Source: Chrysochromulina parva
Lineage: Eukaryota; Haptophyta; Prymnesiales; Chrysochromulinaceae
Assembly (NCBI GenBank): GCA_002887195.1
Contig: PJAB01001507.1
Location: 1 to 14,017 of the forward strand
Length of the DNA stretch: 14,017 nucleotides
Direction: 5' to 3'
The first letter of the stretch is position 1. Each line of letters begins with the position of its first letter. The position numbers and the translations under genes are program-made. Shown piece after piece: positions 7,648 to 14,017 of the stretch. Below the pieces are notes generated by a model. It saw only the letters and a program-made list of their open reading frames with translations. It made no database searches and was not told where the DNA came from.

Positions 7648-8081
7648 CGCGGATGTGAGGAGTGTTGACCGCTTCTCACGGCTTTCTGCGCGGGGCGGCT
7701 AGGGCTACGTTAGCGGCACGACTTCACAGCCAATGTCGTTATAAGTCGACAAGCGCTTAGGGCGTACCGTAAATCGCTTGCTAAATTTTTAGTCCGCGAC
7801 GAACATCGGACACGGCGAGCTCGCGGCGCGCGCAATTGGGCGCCGTCCGCCGTCGCGGCGGTTGAAAGAGTCTTACAAAGAGCTTAATATATAATAAAGA
7901 GCCCACTGACATAGCGGGCCCGACACAGTAGATACCCCAATAGTTCACGATCAGGTATCTCAGAACGAGGTGATGATTCACTGAGACCGGACTGAAACAC
8001 GTGGATTATGTATAGCTGCAGTCGGTTCGCGCGGGATACCAGACGAGGGCACGAGGCGTGTGCACGTCTGGTGCGCTGGGC
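7648..8081. other. Intergenic region between convergent GT17 and CPP1 genes
   Basis: It contains both 3' flanks. A GC-rich hairpin block lies at 7794-7858, followed by an AT-rich stretch with AATAAA at 7893-7898, which could serve the plus-strand gene, although many algae do not use this hexamer. A G-box CACGTG occurs at 7998-8003. A 66-codon minus-strand open frame at 7781-7981 crosses the hairpin and has no recognised domain. Confidence 0.5.
7794..7858. repeat. Compound GC-rich hairpin
   Basis: Three nested stems are readable: ccgcgacg 7794-7801 with cgtcgcgg 7851-7858 (8 bp, perfect); cggac 7807-7811 with gtccg 7845-7849 (5 bp); ggcg 7814-7817 with cgcc 7841-7844 (4 bp). Unpaired parts are aacat and a single c between the first two stems and ac between the next two. 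The apical part contains gagctc and gcgcgc self-palindromes. Its identity is unknown. Confidence 0.6.
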
Positions 8082-8906
8082 TCAGTCGAAGAGGCCCTGC
8101 ACCCGAAAGAAGAGTGCCGGCAGGATGAGCCCAGTTGAAATGAGCGTCGTACGCAGCACGAGCTCGAGCGATCTCGGAGGATTGACCATGGCTGCGACCA
8201 TCTGCTTCGCCTTGATGAAGCCAGCCAGCCAGATGGCCGCCGTCAGCAAGGCGGTGACAGCAAAGGGCTTGGGCTGCATTGGACGGATCTCGCCCACCTG
8301 CCCGAAGTCGTCGCGCACGACATCGGGCTCGCCTCGGTTGTACACGAAGCCCATGCCACTCATGACGTTGATCATCAGGATTGTGCCTGCGGTGCTAGGC
8401 GCCAGCCACGTGGCGAGCGAAAGGCCGCCGAGGAGCGCGCAGACGTAGAGGGCGTACTTGGGCGTTGGCATTATGATGCACTTCTTCCGGATGCCATTGG
8501 CGATCACCCAGATCGGCGTCCGCTTGACGGCCGGCCGGTCGTCGATCGACAACGATCCCTCGTACTTCGCCTGCAGCGTGCCGGACATGCGCTGGCGGAG
8601 CCGGTCGTCGAGAACGACCTCCTTGGCCTTCTCAATCGCGCCTAGACGCGCCGAGTTGTCTTTGTACTTCTCCTCCAGCTCCAATGCAGCGTCGGTGATC
8701 TCGTCATACGTGGCATCCTCAGGAAGGCCGAGCTGCCGATAGGCGAAGGCAACTTCCTCTGAAATGGCGACGATGGCAGGCGGCGTGCGCGCGAGGGATC
8801 GACGCAACAGCACCGAGCGTGCCGGTGAGCGCAGCGGCGCGACGAGGTAGTTGTGCACGGGCGCGACGAGCGCCGCGAGCAGCGTCGCGCGAAGGGCTGC
8901 GGACAT
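8082..8906 (-). CDS. CPP1-like (DUF3353) plastid membrane protein
   Basis: This 274-residue protein has the layout of CPP1 (chaperone-like protein of protochlorophyllide oxidoreductase, also called Cdf1). A J-like helical region follows the N-terminus (AYRQLGLPEDATYDEITDAALELEEKY at about 55-81) but lacks the HPD motif of true DnaJ. Then come a basic segment and about four hydrophobic spans: near 150-170, 172-190, 213-231 and 247-268. In plants CPP1 stabilises POR in the plastid envelope and supports chlorophyll synthesis. The N-terminus (MSAALRATLLAALVAPV, then an Arg/Ser-rich stretch with no acidic residue until Glu50) fits a signal peptide plus transit peptide, as for complex plastids. ATG 8906 is preferred over ATG 8993 because the extra 29 residues would bury that signal. 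The gene diverges from the 9115 gene. Confidence 0.88.
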   Translation of the reverse strand: MSAALRATLLAALVAPVHNYLVAPLRSPARSVLLRRSLARTPPAIVAISEEVAFAYRQLGLPEDATYDEITDAALELEEKYKDNSARLGAIEKAKEVVLDDRLRQRMSGTLQAKYEGSLSIDDRPAVKRTPIWVIANGIRKKCIIMPTPKYALYVCALLGGLSLATWLAPSTAGTILMINVMSGMGFVYNRGEPDVVRDDFGQVGEIRPMQPKPFAVTALLTAAIWLAGFIKAKQMVAAMVNPPRSLELVLRTTLISTGLILPALFFRVQGLFD

Positions 8907-9114
8907 TGGATGTTGCTCGCGAATCGAGATTTCCAGTGCATGATGACGCGAAAAAGACGCGCACGATGAAACACGAGTTAAGTCAGTCCACACACTGGCG
9001 TCTCAGGTTTTTTGGGCTTACTTGTACGTGGTGTGAAGCTGCTCCCGTCTGTCGCTCAACCCCTGACGGGCCTGGCGCTCTACAACGCTCGCGAATCGTG
9101 GTTCCACGACGACA
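8907..9114. promoter_or_regulatory. Short divergent promoter with shared 12-mer at both ends
   Basis: Only 208 bp separate the CPP1 and 9115 start codons. The 12-mer gctcgcgaatcg occurs at 8915-8926, 9 bp from the CPP1 ATG, and again at 9087-9098, 17 bp from the 9115 ATG; its core TCGCGA is palindromic. CGCGAAA (TTTCGCG on the CPP1 strand) lies at 8947-8953. A further 12-mer gacgacaatgcc spans the 9115 start (9108-9119) and recurs at 9127-9138. Confidence 0.45.
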
Positions 9115-11013
9115 ATGCCTCCTGATGACGACAATGCCGTCGCCAAGGCGAAGACCAAGCATGGCGTCGAGGTGCGCCTCGCGCAGGAGGCCGATGCTCT
9201 CTATGAGGAGGCCATGCGCCAGAGCTACCAGGAGGCGGAAGCTTTTGAGCCGCACATTGGCCGCGCTGCCGAGGAACTTGACGAGTCGTGGCAGCAGCTG
9301 ATGTGCACTCTGTCCATGGATGAGCAGCGTAATCAGCAGTCGGGACCAAAGAAGAAGACCATACGCATGCCCTCGGCGCCGTCGAGTGGCCGGACGCCGC
9401 GCTCAGCTCGTCGCATGGGGATGTCGTCGGCACCGGCGACCAAGCCGGCCGCCGGCAGTGCGCCTGCACGCCCCACGTCCGAGAGTGCCCGTATGTATGC
9501 CACTTTTGACGCACACACCGAGCTGTGGCTCGTGCCGAGCGCGCCGCCGCATGGCGACGCCGACTGTGTGAGCGGCGGCCCAGCTTCGTGCGCCGCCGCA
9601 GCGAGCTGCAGCGCCAGCGGCGGCGTGCGCACGCGGCCGAGGGCGGCTCTCGAGGCGCTCGACGCGCTGCGAGCGTCGCCGCGAGCCAGGGGCCCTTCGA
9701 AGGCGGTGGGCAGTGCCAGTGCCCACGGCGGCGCCGTGGGAGTGGCGCTCGCTCTTGGTGTTCGCACGGTCGTGCAAGGGCACTGTGGGCGTAACGAGCG
9801 CGCGGCGCCCCCTACGCAGGGCCTGACAGGCGGACGCGAGCCGGTGTGGGCAGGTGTCCTCGAGCCGCGCGCTCCACGCCAGCCGACGGCGCAGGTCGCC
9901 ATACGTATTTCGAGCTGCACCCGTGCCCAACACAGCGCTCAGCCCGCAACGGCAGGCGCGGGGTCGGCAGGCGCGGCGGTGGTGGTGGGGTCAGCAGCGG
10001 CGTCAGCGGCGGCGTCAGCGGCGGCGTCAGCGGCGGCGTCAGCGGCGGCGTCAGCGGCGTCAGCGGCAGCGGTCTCTGCAGCGCCCACGGCAGCGCCCCC
10101 CTCTCTGAGGCCCTCCATCAGCGCCCAGGCGGCATCTGGGGCGGCAGCCTCTGGGGAGCGGATCGCACCAGAGCCACCGCTGCAGCCCATCGCGCCCACC
10201 GCGTCATCACGCGCGTCATTACGCCCGTTCGTCTCACCGGATCAGAGGCCGCCATCCGATGTGGGCGACAAGGTGAGTGTGGGCGCGCTGCCGGCCACGG
10301 CGGAGGGCGAGGCCAGCCCGAGTGCGGCGTCGGCTAAGGTGCTTGAGGCGGCGGCATATGCATGCTGGATGCAGCATCGGCACCTGCCGCCCTCGCTCCA
10401 GCCGCCGCTCGAGCTCGAGGTGCTCCTCGCCGACGCCGAGCGCTCGTTACAGCGCTCGCGGAGCTCTCGCGGCGCTCGACACGGCGCCGGGACACCGGGA
10501 CCGCGGCCGGGAAGGCATGGCACCCACCATGGCGCTCATCATGGCGCCCACCATGGCGCTCACCATGGCGCCTTCGACGCGCCGCCGTTGGCCGCCGTCG
10601 CCGCCCAGGCGCTTGCGCCCAGCTCGGCGCGTGACGCGTTACGCGCGGCGCAGCTTCCCCCCGGGCCGCCACGGCAGCCCTCGGCAGCAGAGCGAGCATG
10701 GGGCGTGCGCCGGCCGGCGCCACCCTCTGTGGTTCTTCTTCTCGATCAGCAGCGTGCAGCTGCAGCAGCCGCTCACGCTGGCACTCCTCGGCCATCAGGC
10801 GGTGGCGCGCTCGCTTTCGCGCGGCTGCCGCTGCCGCTGGAGGCGCCGCCCATGGAGCCACACAAGGAGCCACCGGTCGCACAGCACGTGCTGCCGAGCA
10901 TGACGTCGACGACACGACCTGCGACCGCAACCGTTGGTTCCCATCCCGCGGGCGCCGCGGGCGCGAGCGCTGTCGAATTCAGCCCGAGGCGGCGTAGCAA
11001 GTGGGCCTTGTAG
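9115..11013 (+). CDS. Unrecognised low-complexity protein with SAAA and HHGA repeats
   Basis: The frame encodes 632 residues with no domain I recognise. The first about 80 residues are charged and helix-like (QEADALYEEAMRQSYQEAEA, EELDESWQQLM) and look like real protein, as does a short island YATFDAHTELWLVPSAPP at about 127-144. The rest is Ala/Pro/Ser/Arg-rich and probably disordered, with an SAAA tract at about 293-318 and four HHGA units at 471-486. It ends SPRRRSKWAL. In such GC-rich DNA open frames are cheap, and the antisense frames are also long, so the middle may contain unrecognised introns; GTGAGT at 10272 is a good donor consensus. The start is the first ATG after the divergent promoter. 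Existence is moderately sure, exact structure is not, and function is unknown. Confidence 0.58.
   Translation: MPPDDDNAVAKAKTKHGVEVRLAQEADALYEEAMRQSYQEAEAFEPHIGRAAEELDESWQQLMCTLSMDEQRNQQSGPKKKTIRMPSAPSSGRTPRSARRMGMSSAPATKPAAGSAPARPTSESARMYATFDAHTELWLVPSAPPHGDADCVSGGPASCAAAASCSASGGVRTRPRAALEALDALRASPRARGPSKAVGSASAHGGAVGVALALGVRTVVQGHCGRNERAAPPTQGLTGGREPVWAGVLEPRAPRQPTAQVAIRISSCTRAQHSAQPATAGAGSAGAAVVVGSAAASAAASAAASAAASAAASAASAAAVSAAPTAAPPSLRPSISAQAASGAAASGERIAPEPPLQPIAPTASSRASLRPFVSPDQRPPSDVGDKVSVGALPATAEGEASPSAASAKVLEAAAYACWMQHRHLPPSLQPPLELEVLLADAERSLQRSRSSRGARHGAGTPGPRPGRHGTHHGAHHGAHHGAHHGAFDAPPLAAVAAQALAPSSARDALRAAQLPPGPPRQPSAAERAWGVRRPAPPSVVLLLDQQRAAAAAAHAGTPRPSGGGALAFARLPLPLEAPPMEPHKEPPVAQHVLPSMTSTTRPATATVGSHPAGAAGASAVEFSPRRRSKWAL
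9991..10068 (+). repeat. 12-bp tandem repeat encoding SAAA
   Basis: One imperfect unit (9991-10002) is followed by four perfect units of tcagcggcggcg (10003-10050) and two shortened 9-bp units (10051-10068). All lengths are multiples of three, so the frame is kept. The translation is a Ser-Ala-Ala-Ala array. Confidence 0.9.
10525..10572 (+). repeat. 12-bp tandem repeat encoding HHGA
   Basis: Four in-frame units of the form caycatggcgcy run from 10525 to 10572 and encode His-His-Gly-Ala four times. The only differences between units are silent third positions, which may indicate recent expansion or selection to keep the peptide. Confidence 0.9.
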
Positions 11014-11363
11014 TAGATTCAAAGATATAAGATTGCTTAACATGATTGCTTAAATCTGACGCGGCTGACACGGGCCTGACCCTCCGGGGAAAAAAGAGTC
11101 CTAGACCGGCTCCTACAGGGCGTGAATCGCGTCGCACGCCAGCTCGCAGCTGGAGACGCGAGAGCCGAGACCCGCGCTCAAAAGTCCGAGGATGCAGGAT
11201 CGGCACACGGGAGATCGAGATGTGATCGAGATGTGGGATCGACGTCACTGCGGGTCGTCTCTCCTCTTCTCTCGAGCCTCAAGGCGACAGGAGGTCTGGT
11301 GAGTCGACTCGCGCTAAGTTGAAACGAAACGCCAAACTCGCCAACCTGTCCTCGCGGTCGATG
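11014..11363. other. Intergenic region between convergent 9115 and NHL genes
   Basis: This holds both 3' flanks. The 10-mer gattgcttaa occurs at 11031-11040 and 11044-11053 just after the 9115 stop, and an 11-bp perfect tandem repeat gatcgagatgt lies at 11213-11223 and 11224-11234 inside a GA-rich stretch. No coding evidence, RNA gene or AATAAA was seen. Confidence 0.6.
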
Positions 11364-13763
11364 TCAGTCTATCGCGTCCAGATTCATATCCATCGCGGAC
11401 GGGCGCAAGAGGCTCGGTGGCGAAGGCGGATGCGGCGGCGGGGTCGACCCTTTTCGCGCGTGCCGCGGCGGCCGAGTCTGCACCATGATCGGCGGAGGCG
11501 CGGCCGGCGTCTGGGGCGCCCCTGGGATGGACATCCCCACGACTGAGGCCACCAAGGCATGGCCATCGGCTGCTGTGTACGCCGATACGGCGTCGCGCGC
11601 GCCGTCGTATAGCCATCCGAAGGCGCTGGCAGTGACGTTGGCGACAGGTGGCGGACTCAGAGCATTCCATGCAGGAGCGTCCAGCCACGCGGGCACATCG
11701 TACTCGAGGATGTCGTCCAACAGCCTTCGGTGGCATAGCAAGCACAGCCGCTCGCCCTCTAACCGTCCAAGCCGCCCGTCGGCCCATCGCACTCCGCTCA
11801 CGTGCTTGAGGACGAGCCGCTGGCACACGTCGCACACTACCTCCTGCCGCTGCGCGCTGTCGGCGGCTGGAGTATGGTCGTCGTCGTCGTCGTCGTAGTC
11901 GTCGTCGTCGTCGTTGGCGGTGGCGTAGTAGCAGGCGGCGGCTGCGACGGCGGCGGCGGCAGCGCTGCTGTTGTCGTCGGCGCCGTCGTCGGCGCCGTCG
12001 TCGGCGCCGTCGTCGGTGGCGCCGTCGCCAGCTGCCACAGCCGTGGAGGTGGCAGCGGCGGCACCATCGGAGGTGCTCGTGGCAAAGGCGGCATTGTCAC
12101 TGGCATGTTCGCTCGGAGGTTGCACACCGGCCAAATGGGGTCGGTGTGGCGGCATACCGGGGGTCGGTGCCAGGGGGTTGCATACCGGGGGTCGGTGCGG
12201 CGGCATCGCCACTGGCTGTAGTGCGGAGAGCGAGGCCGACTTTGTCACAGGCTGCGACTGTGGCGATGACAGCGACGGTGATGGCGTAGCGGACGTTGGC
12301 ATCATGGGCTGCGAGCATCCTCGTGGCGGCGGCGTCTGCGGCGGCGGCGGCAACGCAGGCGGAGACGCGGGCGGCGGCGCTGGCGGCGGCGCGGGCGGTG
12401 GCGCGGGTGGCGACGCTAGCGGTGCTTGCACGTCAGCGGCTGCCGATGTCGTCGACCGCCCTTCTTCCAGCGTGTCGCATGCCCCCTCTGGCGTAGCCTC
12501 CAGGAGCGAACCTAGCGCTCCCTCTGCAGGTGCTGCTGCCGCCTCGTCGGCCGCAGGCGCCTCCACTACGGGCTGTGTGGCCTTCGGGACCTCGGCTGCT
12601 GGATCCAATGCACTTGGTGGCTCGGCTGCAGGCCGCAGTGCAATCGGCAGCTCCTCGGCTGCTTGCTGCTTGGCCGTTGGCGCGGATGGCAAACGCTCCA
12701 ATGCCGGCAAAGCAAGCGCGTGCACGCAATTGTACGGCCTGCCACGATGGCGCGTGCACACGAGGACAGTGCGGTTGTCGAGGGCTGCGAGCAGCAGCAA
12801 CTTGCCGACGTGCCTCGCCGGCTGCTGCCGCTTGCCTGTGTGGTGCGCCCCCACGCCCTCGCTCAGCCGATGCGCATACAAGAGAGCACCGCTCGTTGCG
12901 TCCAGAAACTTGACGCATTCGGAGTCTAGCTCGGAGACAACGAGGAGGGACGGCGCGCCGGTGGCCCCCTCGAGCAGCGCGCAGCCAAATGGCGATTCCA
13001 GGACGCCGGAGCCCTCGCCGCGCTGTGCAGGAGAGGGCTCCGAGCCACCCAGCGCGGCCCCCACGCAGCGGAGGAGCTCGCCATTCGCTACCGCGTGTAC
13101 ACGCACTTGATGGGATTCGCAATCGCACACAAAGACCTCGGAGTCGCCGCTGTGCCCGTCGCCGCTGTGCTCGTCTCCGTGGCTACTGCCATCTCGACGG
13201 CCACCCTCGCGAACAGCCAGCCCGACGCATCGCTGGAAGCCGCTGCACACCGTGCGGGAAGTGCCGTCCCTCAGCCCGAAGGCCAGCACGGCGCAGAGCG
13301 CCTGGTCCGCGACGAGAAGCTCGCCGGTGCTCGCGCAGACGGCCGCCGCACAGGGCGCGCGCAGCTGAGACTCACCAATGACGCTTCGCAGCGTCGCCTT
13401 GCCCTTGCCGAGCGCGAAGCACTGCACGCGCGAGTTACCGTAGTCGCACACAAAGAGCTCGTAGTTGCCCTCGAAACTTGCCTCCGGCGCGTGATGCACT
13501 GCCAGCCCGCACGGGAAATGAAAGCAGCCAGGTTCTGCACCGAGGCCTCCGATGGTGCTCCAGCCGCTGGATTCGTCTAAGACGTGGCAGCAGTGACTCA
13601 CGCGATCGCTGATGACGAGCGCACCGCTCGAGAGCGCCACCGCGTGGTGGGCACCGCGGAGGGACAAGTGTTTCGCGAGGCACTCGTCGAGCAGCACATG
13701 GTGGACTGAAATATGAGACCAAGTCCTGGGTGGCGTGGGCAAGTCGGCCTCCGGCTCAAGCAT
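11364..13763 (-). CDS. NHL-like beta-propeller protein with C-terminal CxxC pairs
   Basis: This is a single frame of 799 residues from ATG 13763; the longer frame to 13811 has no ATG. Residues about 20-300 contain NHL-like blades, each ending in a hydrophobic V-x-D type strand: SSGALVISDRVSH, YELFVCDYGNSRVQCF, GELLVADQALCAVLAF, SEVFVCDCESHQVRVHA and SLLVVSELDSECVKFLD. NHL propellers mainly bind proteins or RNA. An acidic/Gly/His insert sits between two blades. Next comes a long Pro/Ala/Ser-rich linker with (PPA) repeats, four DDGA-like units and a poly-Asp run at about 617-629. Then C644-x2-C647-x26-C674-x2-C677 looks like a zinc site, close to WLYDGARDAVSAY. The N-terminal NHL plus cysteine order differs from TRIM-NHL proteins, where the RING comes first. 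Function and location are unknown; no signal peptide or membrane span is seen. Confidence 0.78.
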   Translation of the reverse strand: MLEPEADLPTPPRTWSHISVHHVLLDECLAKHLSLRGAHHAVALSSGALVISDRVSHCCHVLDESSGWSTIGGLGAEPGCFHFPCGLAVHHAPEASFEGNYELFVCDYGNSRVQCFALGKGKATLRSVIGESQLRAPCAAAVCASTGELLVADQALCAVLAFGLRDGTSRTVCSGFQRCVGLAVREGGRRDGSSHGDEHSGDGHSGDSEVFVCDCESHQVRVHAVANGELLRCVGAALGGSEPSPAQRGEGSGVLESPFGCALLEGATGAPSLLVVSELDSECVKFLDATSGALLYAHRLSEGVGAHHTGKRQQPARHVGKLLLLAALDNRTVLVCTRHRGRPYNCVHALALPALERLPSAPTAKQQAAEELPIALRPAAEPPSALDPAAEVPKATQPVVEAPAADEAAAAPAEGALGSLLEATPEGACDTLEEGRSTTSAAADVQAPLASPPAPPPAPPPAPPPASPPALPPPPQTPPPRGCSQPMMPTSATPSPSLSSPQSQPVTKSASLSALQPVAMPPHRPPVCNPLAPTPGMPPHRPHLAGVQPPSEHASDNAAFATSTSDGAAAATSTAVAAGDGATDDGADDGADDGADDNSSAAAAAVAAAACYYATANDDDDDYDDDDDDHTPAADSAQRQEVVCDVCQRLVLKHVSGVRWADGRLGRLEGERLCLLCHRRLLDDILEYDVPAWLDAPAWNALSPPPVANVTASAFGWLYDGARDAVSAYTAADGHALVASVVGMSIPGAPQTPAAPPPIMVQTRPPRHARKGSTPPPHPPSPPSLLRPSAMDMNLDAID

Positions 13764-14017
13764 TCCGCCGAAGAGTGAAATTCCAAATTTCGCGGCGAAC
13801 AAACACGTCACAAACGCGCGGCAACACGCGCGCTCAACACCGCGCCCAACCGAATCGCATCTCGAAAGAGGAGACGCGTTCTCAGCGGCAACTTCGTACC
13901 TCGCTTGATGGGGTGTGTGGTGCGGTTTGTGGCGACGCGTGCGTCCCGGGGTTTGGGTGTGGACTGGCGCGGTTTGGGTGTGGTCTGGCGCGCGCGAGTC
14001 GGTGGGTGGGTTGGTTT
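13764..14017. promoter_or_regulatory. 5' flank of the NHL gene, G/T-rich towards the window end
   Basis: Near the start codon lies TTTCGCGG at 13788-13795 (25 bp upstream), next to an AT-rich patch. From about 13910 the plus strand becomes strongly G/T-rich and ends in a minisatellite-like run. No second gene start was recognised. Confidence 0.45.
13950..13991. repeat. 21-bp G/T-rich tandem repeat, two copies
   Basis: Copies at 13950-13970 and 13971-13991 differ at one position (A versus T at the 14th base). The shared start is ggtttgggtgtgg and the shared end ctggcgc. A degenerate related segment (gcggtttgtggcg) precedes them at about 13922, and ggtgggtgggttgg follows at 14001-14014. The array may continue beyond the window. 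Confidence 0.85.

Noticed and set aside
7781..7981. 66-codon minus-strand frame in the GT17-CPP1 gap
   Set aside because: It crosses the hairpin block and has no recognised domain; better explained as repeat or untranslated DNA than as a gene.
10525..10572. CRISPR-like or spaced repeat
   Set aside because: The units are directly adjacent, in frame and only 12 bp, so this is a coding minisatellite with no spacers.
9333..10930. Long minus-strand frames opposite the 9115 gene (9333-9920 and 10334-10930)
   Set aside because: Arg/Ala-rich shadow translations of GC-rich repeat DNA, without start context or motifs. They do lower confidence in the sense frame, which I noted there.
11971..13110. 379-codon plus-strand open frame
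   Set aside because: It lies antisense to the NHL gene, and its Gly/Ala/Ser composition is the mirror of the coding low-complexity tract; no domain is visible.
13764..13811. N-terminal extension of the NHL protein to 13811
   Set aside because: That start would be GTG; the first ATG in this eukaryotic frame is at 13763.
13950..14017. Telomere end
   Set aside because: The G/T-rich units do not contain TTAGGG or another known telomere unit and have a 21-bp period.

Overview
The window looks like nuclear DNA of a GC-rich, photosynthetic protist with a complex plastid; a haptophyte is my best guess, and dinoflagellate or stramenopile algae are alternatives. The evidence is GT-AG introns whose removal restores conserved protein families, eukaryote-only families (GH3, BPHL-type hydrolase, tandem Myb repeats, GT17), a CPP1-like plastid protein with an N-terminus suited to a signal plus transit peptide, and long Ala/Pro/Ser/Asp low-complexity tracts. 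Genes alternate in strand with gaps of 0.1-0.5 kb, and there is no operon-like order. Lineage is an inference; all family calls come from reading motifs.

Layout. Bases 1-252 (+) hold the 3' end of a cyclophilin. Bases 630-1484 (+) encode a complete BPHL/valacyclovirase-like alpha/beta hydrolase behind a 22-bp tandem duplication carrying two G-boxes. Bases 1962-3942 (-) encode a GH3-family adenylating enzyme in two exons around a 79-nt intron, which is bounded by a perfect 13-bp inverted repeat. Bases 4441-5928 (-) encode a two-repeat Myb protein, which I reconstruct as three exons including a 46-nt first exon. Bases 6304-7647 (+) encode a GT17 glycosyltransferase fused to an N-terminal cysteine-rich module. 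Bases 8082-8906 (-) encode a CPP1-like (DUF3353) plastid membrane protein. Bases 9115-11013 (+) encode a long unrecognised low-complexity protein, divergent from CPP1. Bases 11364-13763 (-) encode an NHL-like beta-propeller protein with a C-terminal CxxC...CxxC module.

The genes do not form an obvious pathway. Two loose links exist. BPHL and GH3 are convergent neighbours that both act on carboxyl groups joined to amino acids (ester hydrolysis versus amide formation). CPP1 and the unknown 9115 gene share a short divergent promoter with the same 12-mer near each start codon.

The most unusual structures are the inverted repeat at the GH3 intron boundaries (possible introner trace or splicing stem), a compound hairpin at 7794-7858 that may be part of a dispersed repeat, the Cys-module/GT17 fusion, and the orphan protein with SAAA and HHGA tandem repeats. 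I saw no CRISPR array, rRNA, tRNA, recognisable transposase or viral gene.
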